Origin: JAJFUI01 sp039679885
Lineage (GTDB): Bacteria; Planctomycetota; Planctomycetia; Pirellulales; Thermoguttaceae
DNA length: 10,132 nt
Assembly (NCBI GenBank): GCA_039679885.1
Contig: JBDKUC010000366.1
Span: 1 to 10,132, forward strand
Direction: 5' to 3'
Part shown: positions 1-6,975 of the stretch, one piece after another
Position numbering within the stretch: position 1 is the stretch's first letter
How the letters are laid out: each line of letters starts with the position of its first letter
Program-made: the position numbers and the translations under genes
The notes under the pieces: model-generated
What the model saw: the letters and a program-made list of their open reading frames with translations, nothing else
Told to the model about the DNA's origin: nothing
Database searches by the model: none

Positions 1-1100
1 AGATCGAGGCCACCCGCTACACGGAAGTCGGCTACTACGGCCGCGACGTGGAAAGCATGATCCGCGAGTTGGTCGAAAACGCGATCGGCTTGGTCCGCGC
101 CGGCGAGCGTGAGAACGTGCAGGTCGAGGCGCGGCGTCGCGTCACCGAGCGGCTGGTCGATCTTCTGGCGCCGGCGCCGCCCGCGTTTGACGCCATGCAC
201 GACAGCCCCGACTCGCCGGAACGCTATGAGCGGACCCGCGAGAAGATGCGGGCGATGCTGGCCGCCGGCGAACTCGAACAACGCAAGGTCGAATTGACCG
301 TCGAGCAGCGGGCGACGCCGATGATGTTGACCGGGGTCGGCATGGAGCAGATGGACATGGACCTGCAGGGCATGTTCGAGAAAATCCTGCCGAAGCATAC
401 GAGCCGCCGCGAGCTAACGGTGGCCGAGGCCCGCGAGGTGCTGTTCGAGCAGGAGTGCGATGCGCTGATCAACCAGGAGAAAGTCAACGCCGCCGCAATC
501 GAATTGGCCGAGAACGTCGGCATCATTTTCGTCGATGAGCTCGACAAGATCGTGGCCAGCGAGCAATCGCACGGTGCGGACGTGTCGCGGCAAGGCGTGC
601 AGCGCGACCTGCTGCCGATCGTCGAGGGGACGACCGTGCAGACCCGTTACGGCTACGTGCGGACGGACCACGTCCTGTTCATCGCCGCCGGCGCGTTTCA
701 TCGCGCGAAGCCTAGCGACTTGATGCCTGAGTTGCAGGGGCGATTCCCGATCCGGGTCGAACTGCAAGCGCTCGGCAAGGACGATTTTGTCCGCATCTTG
801 AAGGAGCCGAAGGGCGCGCTGACGAAGCAGTACGAGGCCCTCCTGGCCACGGAAGGCGTCGAGCTCTCCTTCCAGGACGATGCCGTCGAGACGCTGGCCG
901 AGTTCGCCTACCAGGTGAATCAGACGACGCAGAACATCGGCGCCCGGCGGCTATACACGATCATGGAGCGGCTGTTGGAAGAACTGAGCTTCGAGGCGCC
1001 GGACATGAAACGCGGCCGCGTCGCCATCAACTCCGCGTACGTCAAGGAGAAGTTGGCCCAACTGACCGAAGACGAGGACCTGAGCAAGTTCATTCTCTGA
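1..1100 (+). CDS. hslU: HslU (ClpY), ATPase subunit of HslUV protease, 5'-truncated
   Basis: AAA+ unfoldase that recognises, unfolds and threads cytoplasmic proteins into the HslV peptidase. The frame is open from the window edge (first full codon at 3), giving 365 residues. The first visible residues align near residue 78 of E. coli HslU (443 aa), so about 77 residues including Walker A lie outside. Visible in order: the pore-loop region TEVGYYGRDVES (codons 21-56), the helical I-domain with DSPDSPERYERTREKM, Walker B GIIFVDELDKI (about 519-551), the block DVSRQGVQRDLLPIVEGT, the sensor/arginine-finger region PELQGRFPIRVEL, the sensor-2 motif IGARRLYTIMERLLEE, and the typical C-terminus DLSKFIL that docks into HslV. 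The methionine codon at 48 is internal because family sequence continues upstream. The pore motif reads GYYG rather than the usual GYVG. hslV, normally just upstream, would be outside the window. Identity is near certain. Confidence 0.97.
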   Translation, partial: IEATRYTEVGYYGRDVESMIRELVENAIGLVRAGERENVQVEARRRVTERLVDLLAPAPPAFDAMHDSPDSPERYERTREKMRAMLAAGELEQRKVELTVEQRATPMMLTGVGMEQMDMDLQGMFEKILPKHTSRRELTVAEAREVLFEQECDALINQEKVNAAAIELAENVGIIFVDELDKIVASEQSHGADVSRQGVQRDLLPIVEGTTVQTRYGYVRTDHVLFIAAGAFHRAKPSDLMPELQGRFPIRVELQALGKDDFVRILKEPKGALTKQYEALLATEGVELSFQDDAVETLAEFAYQVNQTTQNIGARRLYTIMERLLEELSFEAPDMKRGRVAINSAYVKEKLAQLTEDEDLSKFIL

Positions 1101-1102
1101 CG

Positions 1103-3829
1103 CTAGCATTCGCTACGATCCCGGACGCCGAGCCGGCCGGCTTGTCGGCCTGACGACGTGCAGCAATCCCGGAGCAGCCGGGCGATCAGCGCGGTCCATC
1201 CCGTCTGATGGCTGGCGCCCAGGCCTTGGCCCGTGTCGCCGTTGAAGTATTCGTAGAACAGGACGAGGTCCCGCCAGTGCGGATCGTTGGCCCAGCGGGC
1301 GTCGGGGCCGTTGCAAACGCGGCGGCCGTGCTCATCCGGGCGGAAGATACGCGTCACCCTCAGCGCGAGCTCCCGGCCCACGTCGCGCAGGTTCATCAGC
1401 CGCCCTGAGCCGGTCGGGCACTCCACCTGCAACGCATCGCCGTAGAAATGGTGATAGCGTTCGAGCGCTTCAATCAGCAGGTAATTCACCGGCAGCCAGA
1501 CCGGACCTCGCCAGTTCGAATTGCCGCCATAGAGCGAGGTCGTCGCCTCGGCCGGCTCATAATCGACCCGCTGTGGAACGCCGCCAGGCGAACAGACGTA
1601 GGGATGGTCCTTGTGGACGCGCGACAGCGACCGAACGCCGAATGGCGAAAGGAACTCGCTCTCGTCAAGCAGGTAGCGGAGCACGCGTTCCAGCCGCGGG
1701 CGGGATGGAATGGCCAGCAACCGCCGGCCCTGGCTGCAATGCCCTTGCGGCTCCATATAGGAAAGCGACGCGGCCAGGTCCCGCCGGTTGTCGAGAAACC
1801 ATTGGAGCCGCTTGCGAAAACCCGGCAGCCGGGCGATCGTCCGGTCGTCGAGGATCTCGACGGCGATCAACGGAATGAGTCCGACCAGCGAACGGATTCG
1901 CAGCCGAACCCGGCGGCCATCGGCCTGAAGCTGATCGTAGTAGAAACCGTCGCACTCGTCCCAAAGCCCCGTGCCGCCCAGCCGATTCATCGCGTCAGCG
2001 ATCGCGACGAAATGCTCGAAGAACTTCGAGGCCACGTCTTCGTAGGCGGGGTCTTCTCCGGCCAATTCCATCGCAACGGCCAGCATCGTCACGCAGTAGA
2101 ACGCCATCCAAGCGGTGCCGTCGGCCTGTTCGAGCGTCCCGCCGCCGGGCAACTGCTTCGAGCGGTCCAGCAGGCTTACGTTGTCGAGCCCGAGAAAGCC
2201 GCCTGCGAACAGATGCTTGCCGGTGACGTCCTTTCGGTTGACCCACCAAGTGAAATTGATCAGCAGTTTCTGAAAGACGCGTGCAAGGAACAGCCGGTCT
2301 CGCTCCCCACGGCGCGCGGTCATCTTGTAGACACGCCAGCAAGCCCAGGCGTGGACCGGCGGGTTCACATCATTCAGGGCGAACTCGTAGGCCGGCAACT
2401 GCCCGCTCGGGTGCATGTACCATTCGCGCAAGAACAGGATCAACTGCTCCTTGGCGAATTGCGGGTCGATCTCAGCCATCGCAATCATATGGAAGGCCGA
2501 GTCCCATGCGGCGTACCAGGGGTACTCCCACTTGTCGGGCATGGAAATGACGTCGCGGTTAAACAGGTGGCGCCAATCGCTGTTGCGGCCGCGCTGACGC
2601 CGCGCCGGCGGCTTCGGCTGGGCCGGATCGCCGTCGAGCCACTCGTTGACGACATAGTGGTAGAACTGTCTCGACCAGATTAGGCCGGCGTAAGCCTGGC
2701 GGCAGATCTGCCGATCCTCGTCCGAGGCCCCCGATGGCAGCCGCCGGCGATGGAACTCGTCCGCCTCGGCGATTCGTTGGCCCAGGATGCGATCGAAGTC
2801 AGGCCCGAACGGCTCATTCGGGGCCTCGTCCGCGGCCGAAAGGCGGAGGTCGACGGTCGCCTCTGCGTGCGCGGCGACGTTCAATTGGTAGTGTGCCGCC
2901 GCCTTGGTTCCCGCGGCCGCCGGGTTGACCGCGTCGCGCCGCCGGTCAATCAGATAATCGTGGAAGGCGTCCTTGACGAACGGCCCTTCATTGCGGCTCC
3001 AGTGTAGCCGCTCGAAGTTGGTTTCGTTGTCGGTGAACAGCAGCGGCGCCGGTCGGCCAGCCGCGTCAGGTGCGATGTGGAGAAAGAATTGGCCGAGCGT
3101 CGTATGTCGGCAGGCGATCACGCCGGGCTCGGCTTGCCGCATTGCCGGTTTGGGCTCGCAGCCTTCGTGCGTGCAGCCCCACGACCAAGTGTTGCGGAAC
3201 CACAGGGTCGGCAGCAGGTCGAGCGTGGCGGCTTCCGGGCCGCGATTGGCCGCGGTGATCCGGATGAGAATGTCATTCGGCGACGCCTTGGCGTACTGGG
3301 CCGACACGTCGAAATAACGTTGGTCGTCGAACACGCCCGTGTCGAGCAGCTCAAACTCCGGTTCCTGGCGGTTGCGACGGCGATTCTCCTCGACAAGTCG
3401 CGAGTAGGGGAACTCGGCCTGCGGATACTTATAGAGCGCCTTGAGATACGAGGCCGTCGGCGTGGCATCCAAGTAGAAGTAGCATTCCTTGACGTCCTCG
3501 CCATGGTTGCCTTCGTGGTTGCCGAGCCCGAAAAGTCGCTCCTTGAGAATCGGGTCTCGTCCATTCCACAGCGCCACGGCGAAACAGAGCCGGCATTCCC
3601 GGTCGGTGATGCCCAGCAGCCCATCCTCGCCCCAACGGTAGGCGCGGCTCCGGGCCTGGGCATGTGGAAAGTATCGCCAGCAGTCTCCGTCGGCGGAATA
3701 GTCCTCGCGCACGGTGCCCCACTGCCGTTCGGCCAGATAGGGCCCCCAACGCTTCCAGTTCCGCTCGCGCCGGGCGTCCTCGATGAGCCTGGTCTGCTCG
3801 GCGTTCGGTGCGTCCGTTACGGGAACCAT
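1103..3829 (-). CDS. MGH1/GH63-type glycoside hydrolase (putative glucosidase)
   Basis: A 908-residue protein with no signal peptide, so probably cytoplasmic. The N-terminal half (about 1-340) is beta-rich with many Trp and Tyr. The second half (about 370-885) looks like the (alpha/alpha)6 barrel of clan GH-G enzymes. Visible motifs are YPWYAAWDSAFHMIAMAEID (about 437-455), SNWRGPVWLPVNYLLIEALERY (split here as SNWRGPVWLPVN, 771-782, then YLLIEALERY, 783-792) and FYEYFNGDTGQGLGASHQTG (858-877). By analogy with characterised GH63 enzymes, Asp443 is a candidate general acid and Glu860 a candidate base; this is inference. The likely job is hydrolysis of alpha-linked glucose or mannose from a glycan, glycogen-like polymer or compatible solute; the substrate cannot be read from sequence. 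Start ATG 3829 is preceded by AGGGG with a 7-nt spacer. The tail after about residue 888 is Arg/Ser/Gly-rich and probably family-variable. The gene converges on hslU with a 2-nt gap. Confidence 0.87.
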   Translation of the reverse strand: MVPVTDAPNAEQTRLIEDARRERNWKRWGPYLAERQWGTVREDYSADGDCWRYFPHAQARSRAYRWGEDGLLGITDRECRLCFAVALWNGRDPILKERLFGLGNHEGNHGEDVKECYFYLDATPTASYLKALYKYPQAEFPYSRLVEENRRRNRQEPEFELLDTGVFDDQRYFDVSAQYAKASPNDILIRITAANRGPEAATLDLLPTLWFRNTWSWGCTHEGCEPKPAMRQAEPGVIACRHTTLGQFFLHIAPDAAGRPAPLLFTDNETNFERLHWSRNEGPFVKDAFHDYLIDRRRDAVNPAAAGTKAAAHYQLNVAAHAEATVDLRLSAADEAPNEPFGPDFDRILGQRIAEADEFHRRRLPSGASDEDRQICRQAYAGLIWSRQFYHYVVNEWLDGDPAQPKPPARRQRGRNSDWRHLFNRDVISMPDKWEYPWYAAWDSAFHMIAMAEIDPQFAKEQLILFLREWYMHPSGQLPAYEFALNDVNPPVHAWACWRVYKMTARRGERDRLFLARVFQKLLINFTWWVNRKDVTGKHLFAGGFLGLDNVSLLDRSKQLPGGGTLEQADGTAWMAFYCVTMLAVAMELAGEDPAYEDVASKFFEHFVAIADAMNRLGGTGLWDECDGFYYDQLQADGRRVRLRIRSLVGLIPLIAVEILDDRTIARLPGFRKRLQWFLDNRRDLAASLSYMEPQGHCSQGRRLLAIPSRPRLERVLRYLLDESEFLSPFGVRSLSRVHKDHPYVCSPGGVPQRVDYEPAEATTSLYGGNSNWRGPVWLPVNYLLIEALERYHHFYGDALQVECPTGSGRLMNLRDVGRELALRVTRIFRPDEHGRRVCNGPDARWANDPHWRDLVLFYEYFNGDTGQGLGASHQTGWTALIARLLRDCCTSSGRQAGRLGVRDRSEC

Positions 3830-3853
3830 GAGACGGCCCCTGCTTGCGACGTA

Positions 3854-3859
3854 ATTCTA
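3854..3859 (-). promoter_or_regulatory. Possible -10 element for the glucosidase gene
   Basis: The minus strand reads TAGAAT here, 24 nt before the glucosidase ATG, in the context CTAGAATTAC, which resembles the -10 contexts of trxA and def. No convincing -35 hexamer lies 16-18 nt upstream, so this is a weak candidate. Confidence 0.28.
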
Positions 3860-3899
3860 GCGTCGCGTGGCCGGTCGAGTAGATGCTGAGTCTGGCCGG

Positions 3900-3927
3900 T
3901 TGACGCTGGCCCGGCGCCCCCTATAAT
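3900..3927 (+). promoter_or_regulatory. Sigma70-type promoter of trxA
   Basis: TTGACG at 3900-3905 and a perfect TATAAT at 3922-3927, separated by 16 nt. This is one mismatch from the full consensus. Transcription should start near 3934, giving a leader of about 75 nt before the thioredoxin ATG. It is the best promoter in the window and supports independent, strong housekeeping expression of thioredoxin. Confidence 0.8.
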
Positions 3928-3996
3928 TGCCTTGAACCACGGCCGCTGGTGGCTGCTTTGTTTCGCGCCGCGGTCCACGCCGATTATCAAGATCAT

Positions 3997-4002
3997 AAGG
4001 AG
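3997..4002 (+). promoter_or_regulatory. Ribosome binding site of trxA
   Basis: AAGGAG, 8 nt before the ATG at 4011. This is the clearest Shine-Dalgarno sequence in the window and it fixes the thioredoxin start. Confidence 0.85.
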
Positions 4003-4010
4003 AGCCGGAG

Positions 4011-4337
4011 ATGGATAACGTCAAGGAGCTGACCGACCAGAACTTCCAGAGCGAAGTGCTCAGTTCGCCCGAGCCCGTGCTGGTCGACTTTTGGGCCCCT
4101 TGGTGTGGTCCCTGCCGGATGATTGCCCCGGTCGTCGAGGAACTCGCGCAGGAGAATCAAGGCTCGCTCAAAGTGATGAAGATCAACATCGACGAGAGCC
4201 CCAACACGGCTGCGGAGTTTGGCGTCAGCAGCATTCCCACGCTGATCATCTTCAAGGGCGGGGAGGTCGCCGATCGCTTCGTCGGCGTTCAACCCAAGAG
4301 ACGCCTTCAGGACGCGATCGATCAGGCGAAGAGCTGA
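4011..4337 (+). CDS. trxA: Thioredoxin
   Basis: A 108-residue cytoplasmic dithiol-disulfide oxidoreductase, the size of classical thioredoxin-1. The active site WCGPC occupies residues 31-35 (Cys32, Cys35), Asp26 is the buried acid, and the cis-proline is Pro76 in SSIPTLIIF. All three fall at the same numbers as in E. coli TrxA. PVLVDFWAPWCGPCRMIAP is the standard beta-strand/active-site/helix block. The protein reduces disulfides in enzymes such as ribonucleotide reductase and peroxiredoxins, and is recycled by thioredoxin reductase (not in the window). There is no signal peptide or extra domain. It has its own strong promoter and ribosome binding site, and is followed by a REP-like hairpin pair, so it is probably monocistronic. 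Nothing is anomalous; identity is certain at family level. Other thioredoxin paralogues may exist in the genome. Confidence 0.97.
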   Translation: MDNVKELTDQNFQSEVLSSPEPVLVDFWAPWCGPCRMIAPVVEELAQENQGSLKVMKINIDESPNTAAEFGVSSIPTLIIFKGGEVADRFVGVQPKRRLQDAIDQAKS

Positions 4338-4345
4338 GCGGCGGA

Positions 4346-4406
4346 CCGTAGGACGGATTTCCCAATCCGTCCCTAGATTGGACGGACTGGGAAGTCCGTC
4401 CTACGG
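4346..4406. repeat. Pair of inverted REP-like hairpins (BIME-like), 27-nt arms
   Basis: Two 27-nt arms (4346-4372 and 4380-4406) are inverted copies around a 7-nt centre, matching at 25 of 27 positions. Each arm is itself a perfect hairpin. On the plus strand the first reads GTAG, then stem GACGGATT, loop TCCC, stem AATCCGTC. On the minus strand the second reads GTAG, GACGGACT, TCCC, AGTCCGTC. The two differences fall at opposing stem positions and exchange a T-A pair for a C-G pair, so both stems stay perfect. A GTAG foot plus hairpin in inverted pairs is the known architecture of REP/BIME elements. It lies 8 bp after the trxA stop. No T-run follows on either strand, so it is not a standard intrinsic terminator, though the stem may protect or attenuate the trxA mRNA. 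Confidence 0.82.
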
Positions 4407-4515
4407 CGGAACTGGGCAACTTGTTCCGCGATGACCGCCTAGCCAGTTTCTGCCGATTATTCCTAATTTTCCGGCCCACGGCTGCCGATGCCACCTGTTG
4501 CGTGGGGGCCGCGCC

Positions 4516-4938
4516 GTGCCTATCGATCGACCCAAAAGCCTTGTGTACGCGCTCGTCGGCGGCTGCCTGTTGGCCGCCGCGTCCGGTTGTCAATTGCACC
4601 GCACCGGACATGGCTTCCTTCTGAGCAGCAACTGGTCGATCGAGTGCGTGACGAGTCCCAGGCTCGCCTTGAAGTTTGACAAGGATCAGTCGCAGTGCCC
4701 CGCCGCCGATCCGACCGATGCTCCCGCGACAAAACGGGCCTTCGACCCCGAGTTGTTGCCTTGGCGAACCCGTCTGAAGGGGCGTCTTGCAAACCGGCTC
4801 TTCGGCCACGGATCACCGAACGATTCGGCCAGTAAGGCCGGCGCGCCGGCCGACACCGAGTTGGCGATCGCGGCGGCGCCACTGCCGCCACCTCCGGCGG
4901 AGCCCAATGACGGGAATACTCAGAGCACGGAACACTAA
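4516..4938 (+). CDS. Small putative lipoprotein of unknown function
   Basis: I do not recognise the family. A GTG start at 4516, 7 nt after GGGGG, gives 140 residues; an upstream in-frame TTG at 4498 is less convincing. The N-terminus has a basic stretch (residues 5-7), a hydrophobic core LVYALVGGCLLAAA and a lipobox-like ASGC ending at Cys25, so export and lipid anchoring are predicted. The mature part has a short conserved-looking start, QLHRTGHGFLLSSNW, two more cysteines (44 and 61), a basic segment WRTRLKGRLANRLFG (83-97), and a low-complexity C-terminus rich in Ala and Pro (PLPPPP) with a polar end. No catalytic motif is visible. The disordered tail suggests a surface or periplasmic structural role, which is only inference. 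It is separated from trxA by the REP-like pair, and no clear promoter of its own was found in 4407-4515. Confidence 0.62.
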   Translation: MPIDRPKSLVYALVGGCLLAAASGCQLHRTGHGFLLSSNWSIECVTSPRLALKFDKDQSQCPAADPTDAPATKRAFDPELLPWRTRLKGRLANRLFGHGSPNDSASKAGAPADTELAIAAAPLPPPPAEPNDGNTQSTEH

Positions 4939-4943
4939 TCACC

Positions 4944-4973
4944 ACCGATCTTCGCTGATTTTCACCGATTAAC
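4944..4973. repeat. Three imperfect 10-bp direct repeats
   Basis: Directly after the lipoprotein stop: ACCGATCTTC, GCTGATTTTC and ACCGATTAAC in tandem with a 10-bp period. The segment is more AT-rich than its surroundings. Three short degenerate copies can occur by chance. No function is assigned. Confidence 0.3.
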
Positions 4974-5071
4974 GTAACGCGGAGATTCGTGTTCCTAAGG
5001 AGCTCGCCCTGCCGCCGCTGGAGGGAAAAAGCCCCTTCCCGTTTCGCCATTGCGCTGGCTTTGGCCTGCTC

Positions 5072-5214
5072 GTGCAGTGTCTCACAAATAACGGTGTGTA
5101 TCTAGGTGCCATGTCCCACGCTTGCCGTGGGCATGGTCGGACAGCAAACATGCTTGCTGTCTCGCTGCGCTCGCTTAGCAAGCATGGCACCCATATTTGT
5201 GTGAGACAGTGCAC
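5072..5214. mobile_element. MITE-like non-coding element with terminal inverted repeats
   Basis: A 143-bp segment bounded by inverted repeats. The left end (5072-5090) reads GTGCAGTGTCTCACA then AATA. The right end read on the minus strand (5214-5193) is GTGCACTGTCTCACA, CA, AATAT. They match except for one base and a 2-nt insertion. Inside, GGTGCCATG (5105-5113) pairs with CATGGCACC (5183-5191), and the interior holds a CCCACG/CGTGGG hairpin (5115-5131) and a GACAGCAA/TTGCTGTC hairpin (5140-5161). CATGCTTGCT (5149-5158) can alternatively pair with AGCAAGCATG (5177-5186). The element could therefore fold almost end to end. It has no believable ORF. A TC dinucleotide flanks both ends, too short to count as a target duplication. 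It would have been moved in trans by a transposase not present here, or it may be a dispersed palindromic repeat. Confidence 0.62.
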
Positions 5215-5561
5215 TCGCGGCCGCTCCAGCCGTTCTCAATCGCCCGCGATGGGGCATTTTCGCCGCCGCCGACGCCAAGCAGCCAATCGCCATTCGGCCG
5301 TGTTATCTAGCCTGCCCATCCTGACGGCCGTCAAGCTGGGCAACTTCTGCGGGTCGTATCGGAGGTCATCAAGGCGTCCTTGCTACCGGGCCGATCTATC
5401 AACAGTACCGATGCTCGGACTCTGGAATCGTCCGCGCACCCGCGGGGGCCGCCAATGCCGGCCACAAGACAATAGACCACGACTACAACTTGGATGAGAC
5501 CGCTATGTTGGTCGCTCGGGTAGGGAGAGGCGGTCCGTCCAGATATTGCGGCGTAAATCTC
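5215..5561. other. Intergenic region upstream of htrA, no gene seen
   Basis: About 350 bp without a supportable gene. Short ORFs crossing it have no recognisable sequence and run into the inverted-repeat element. It contains a perfect 12-bp palindrome TGACGGCCGTCA (5322-5333) and a short CCGCG/CGCGG hairpin (5432-5445). I found no convincing -35/-10 pair; TACAAC at 5484-5489 is a poor -10 candidate. The promoter of htrA is expected somewhere here, possibly read by an alternative sigma factor, but the sequence alone does not show it. Confidence 0.5.
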
Positions 5562-6941
5562 ATGAACGATCGACCATGTGCTACGCGGCGACCGCTATCG
5601 AGTCGGCTACGGTCCCGCGTCGTCGCCTGCGGTTTCATCCTCTGTGCTTTCTCTTGTGCGCTTGCCGCGGCCTCTGAGCTGCGCGAAACGCCGATCGTCA
5701 AGGCCGTTCAGCGGGCACGCGGCGCGGTGGTGAACATCCGCGGCGAGAAGGTGGTGGCCGCCCCCACGGGTTCGACGTCCGCGCCCGACACCGGCCGCCG
5801 CGTCAATGGAATGGGCACCGGCGTCATCATCGACTCCCGCGGCTACATCATTACGAACCACCACGTCGTCGACGGTGTCCGCGAGATCGCCGTCACCCTG
5901 GCCGACGGACATCGCTACGTGGCCAAGTTGGTGGCCCGCGACCCGGAGACCGACCTGGCGATTGTCCGAATCGAAGCCCGATCGCCGCTGCCCGTAATTC
6001 CCATCGGCACTTCCTCGGACCTGATGACCGGCGAGACCGTCATCGCCGTGGGCAACGCCTACGGCTACGAACATACCGTCACCCGCGGCATCGTCAGCGC
6101 CATGCACCGGGCCGTGCAGGTGAGCGACGCCCAATACTACGACGACCTCATTCAGACCGACGCGAGCATCAACCCGGGCAACTCGGGCGGGCCGCTCTTG
6201 AATATTGATGGCGAAATGATTGGCATCAACGTCGCCGTCCGCGCCGGCGCGCAGGGCATCGGCTTTGCCATTCCCGTCGACAAGGCCATGGCCGTCACCG
6301 TGGGGCTGCTGGCCTCGTGCAACGCCAGCAAGGCGAGGATCGGCATGGCGTCGGCCAATTCCGCGACCCCGTCCACCGATGGCATGGTCGTCGGCGCCGT
6401 GGAGACGCGAAGCCCCGCCGCCGAGGCCGGGCTCCATGCCGGCGACGTCGTTGTCCGTGTCGATGAGTCCGAGATCCACCGACCGTTGGATTTTCAGCGG
6501 GCGATGCTCGATAGGAAGCCAGGTGAGACGGTATCGCTGGCCATCCGCCGCTCCGGCAGTCCGCTCAAGCTGAGCTTGACGCTCGGCGGCGTGGCCGAAC
6601 AGGGCCCGTCGGATCAGCCCGGCTGGGAGGCGTTGGGCGTTGAGCTGAAGCCGATTTCGGCCGACGAATTTCGCCAGGCCCACCCGAGCAGCCAATATCG
6701 CGGCGGGCTGGTCGTGACCCGCGTTCGACGCAACAGTCCGGCCGCCAATCAAGGCATCGCGGCGGGCGACGTCCTGGTCGGAATTCATCTTTGGGAGACG
6801 GTCAGCCTCGAGAACGTGACGTACATTCTCAAACGGCCCGACTTCTCCACGCAGACGCCGATCAAGTTCTTCATTCTCCGCGGCGACGAGACGCTCTACG
6901 GCTATCTGCCCGGCGGCCCAACGGAGACAGCGTTGCGGTAG
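5562..6941 (+). CDS. HtrA/DegP-family serine protease with two PDZ domains
   Basis: An exported trypsin-like protease and chaperone for misfolded envelope proteins. From ATG 5562 it is 459 residues. The basic N-terminus and hydrophobic core VVACGFILCAFSCALAAA form a signal peptide, probably cleaved near residue 38. The protease domain (about 45-250) shows the full triad: His101 in TNHHVVDG, Asp131 in DPETDLAIV, Ser208 in INPGNSGGPL. PDZ1 spans about 270-343 (SPAAEAGLHAGDVVVRVDE) and PDZ2 about 355-445 (GLVVTRVRRNSPAANQGIAAGDVL). Length and layout match the DegP/DegQ class rather than single-PDZ DegS. The start is uncertain: ATG 5505 has a GGATGAG sequence 6 nt upstream and TTG 5490 is also in frame, but both would leave the hydrophobic core unusually deep; 5562 has no clear Shine-Dalgarno. 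The catalytic residues are intact, so activity is expected. It converges on queD with 34 bp between the stop codons. Confidence 0.93.
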   Translation: MNDRPCATRRPLSSRLRSRVVACGFILCAFSCALAAASELRETPIVKAVQRARGAVVNIRGEKVVAAPTGSTSAPDTGRRVNGMGTGVIIDSRGYIITNHHVVDGVREIAVTLADGHRYVAKLVARDPETDLAIVRIEARSPLPVIPIGTSSDLMTGETVIAVGNAYGYEHTVTRGIVSAMHRAVQVSDAQYYDDLIQTDASINPGNSGGPLLNIDGEMIGINVAVRAGAQGIGFAIPVDKAMAVTVGLLASCNASKARIGMASANSATPSTDGMVVGAVETRSPAAEAGLHAGDVVVRVDESEIHRPLDFQRAMLDRKPGETVSLAIRRSGSPLKLSLTLGGVAEQGPSDQPGWEALGVELKPISADEFRQAHPSSQYRGGLVVTRVRRNSPAANQGIAAGDVLVGIHLWETVSLENVTYILKRPDFSTQTPIKFFILRGDETLYGYLPGGPTETALR

Positions 6942-6975
6942 CCAGTGGGGCAAGACGTCTGCGTTACGGCCCGCC

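Noticed and set aside
48..50. ATG at 48 as the start of hslU
   Set aside because: Conserved HslU sequence (ATRYTEVGYYGRDVES) is in frame upstream to the window edge, so the gene is truncated by the window.
1448..2683. 411-codon plus-strand ORF inside the glucosidase gene
   Set aside because: Antisense shadow of a strongly conserved coding frame. The translation shows no recognisable motif.
3077..3889. 270-codon plus-strand ORF over the 5' part of the glucosidase gene
   Set aside because: Antisense shadow that also runs through the promoter region; no family resemblance.
4346..4406. Rho-independent terminator of trxA
   Set aside because: The hairpin is strong but no T-run follows on either strand, and the inverted pair of GTAG-footed hairpins fits a REP/BIME element better.
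5072..5497. 141-codon ORF starting in the inverted-repeat element
   Set aside because: It begins inside the terminal inverted repeat and its translation is unstructured, so the non-coding element explains it better.
5607..6953. 448-codon minus-strand ORF across htrA
   Set aside because: Antisense to a clear protease frame. It is rich in Asp, Gly, Val and Ala and without motifs, typical of GC-rich shadow frames.
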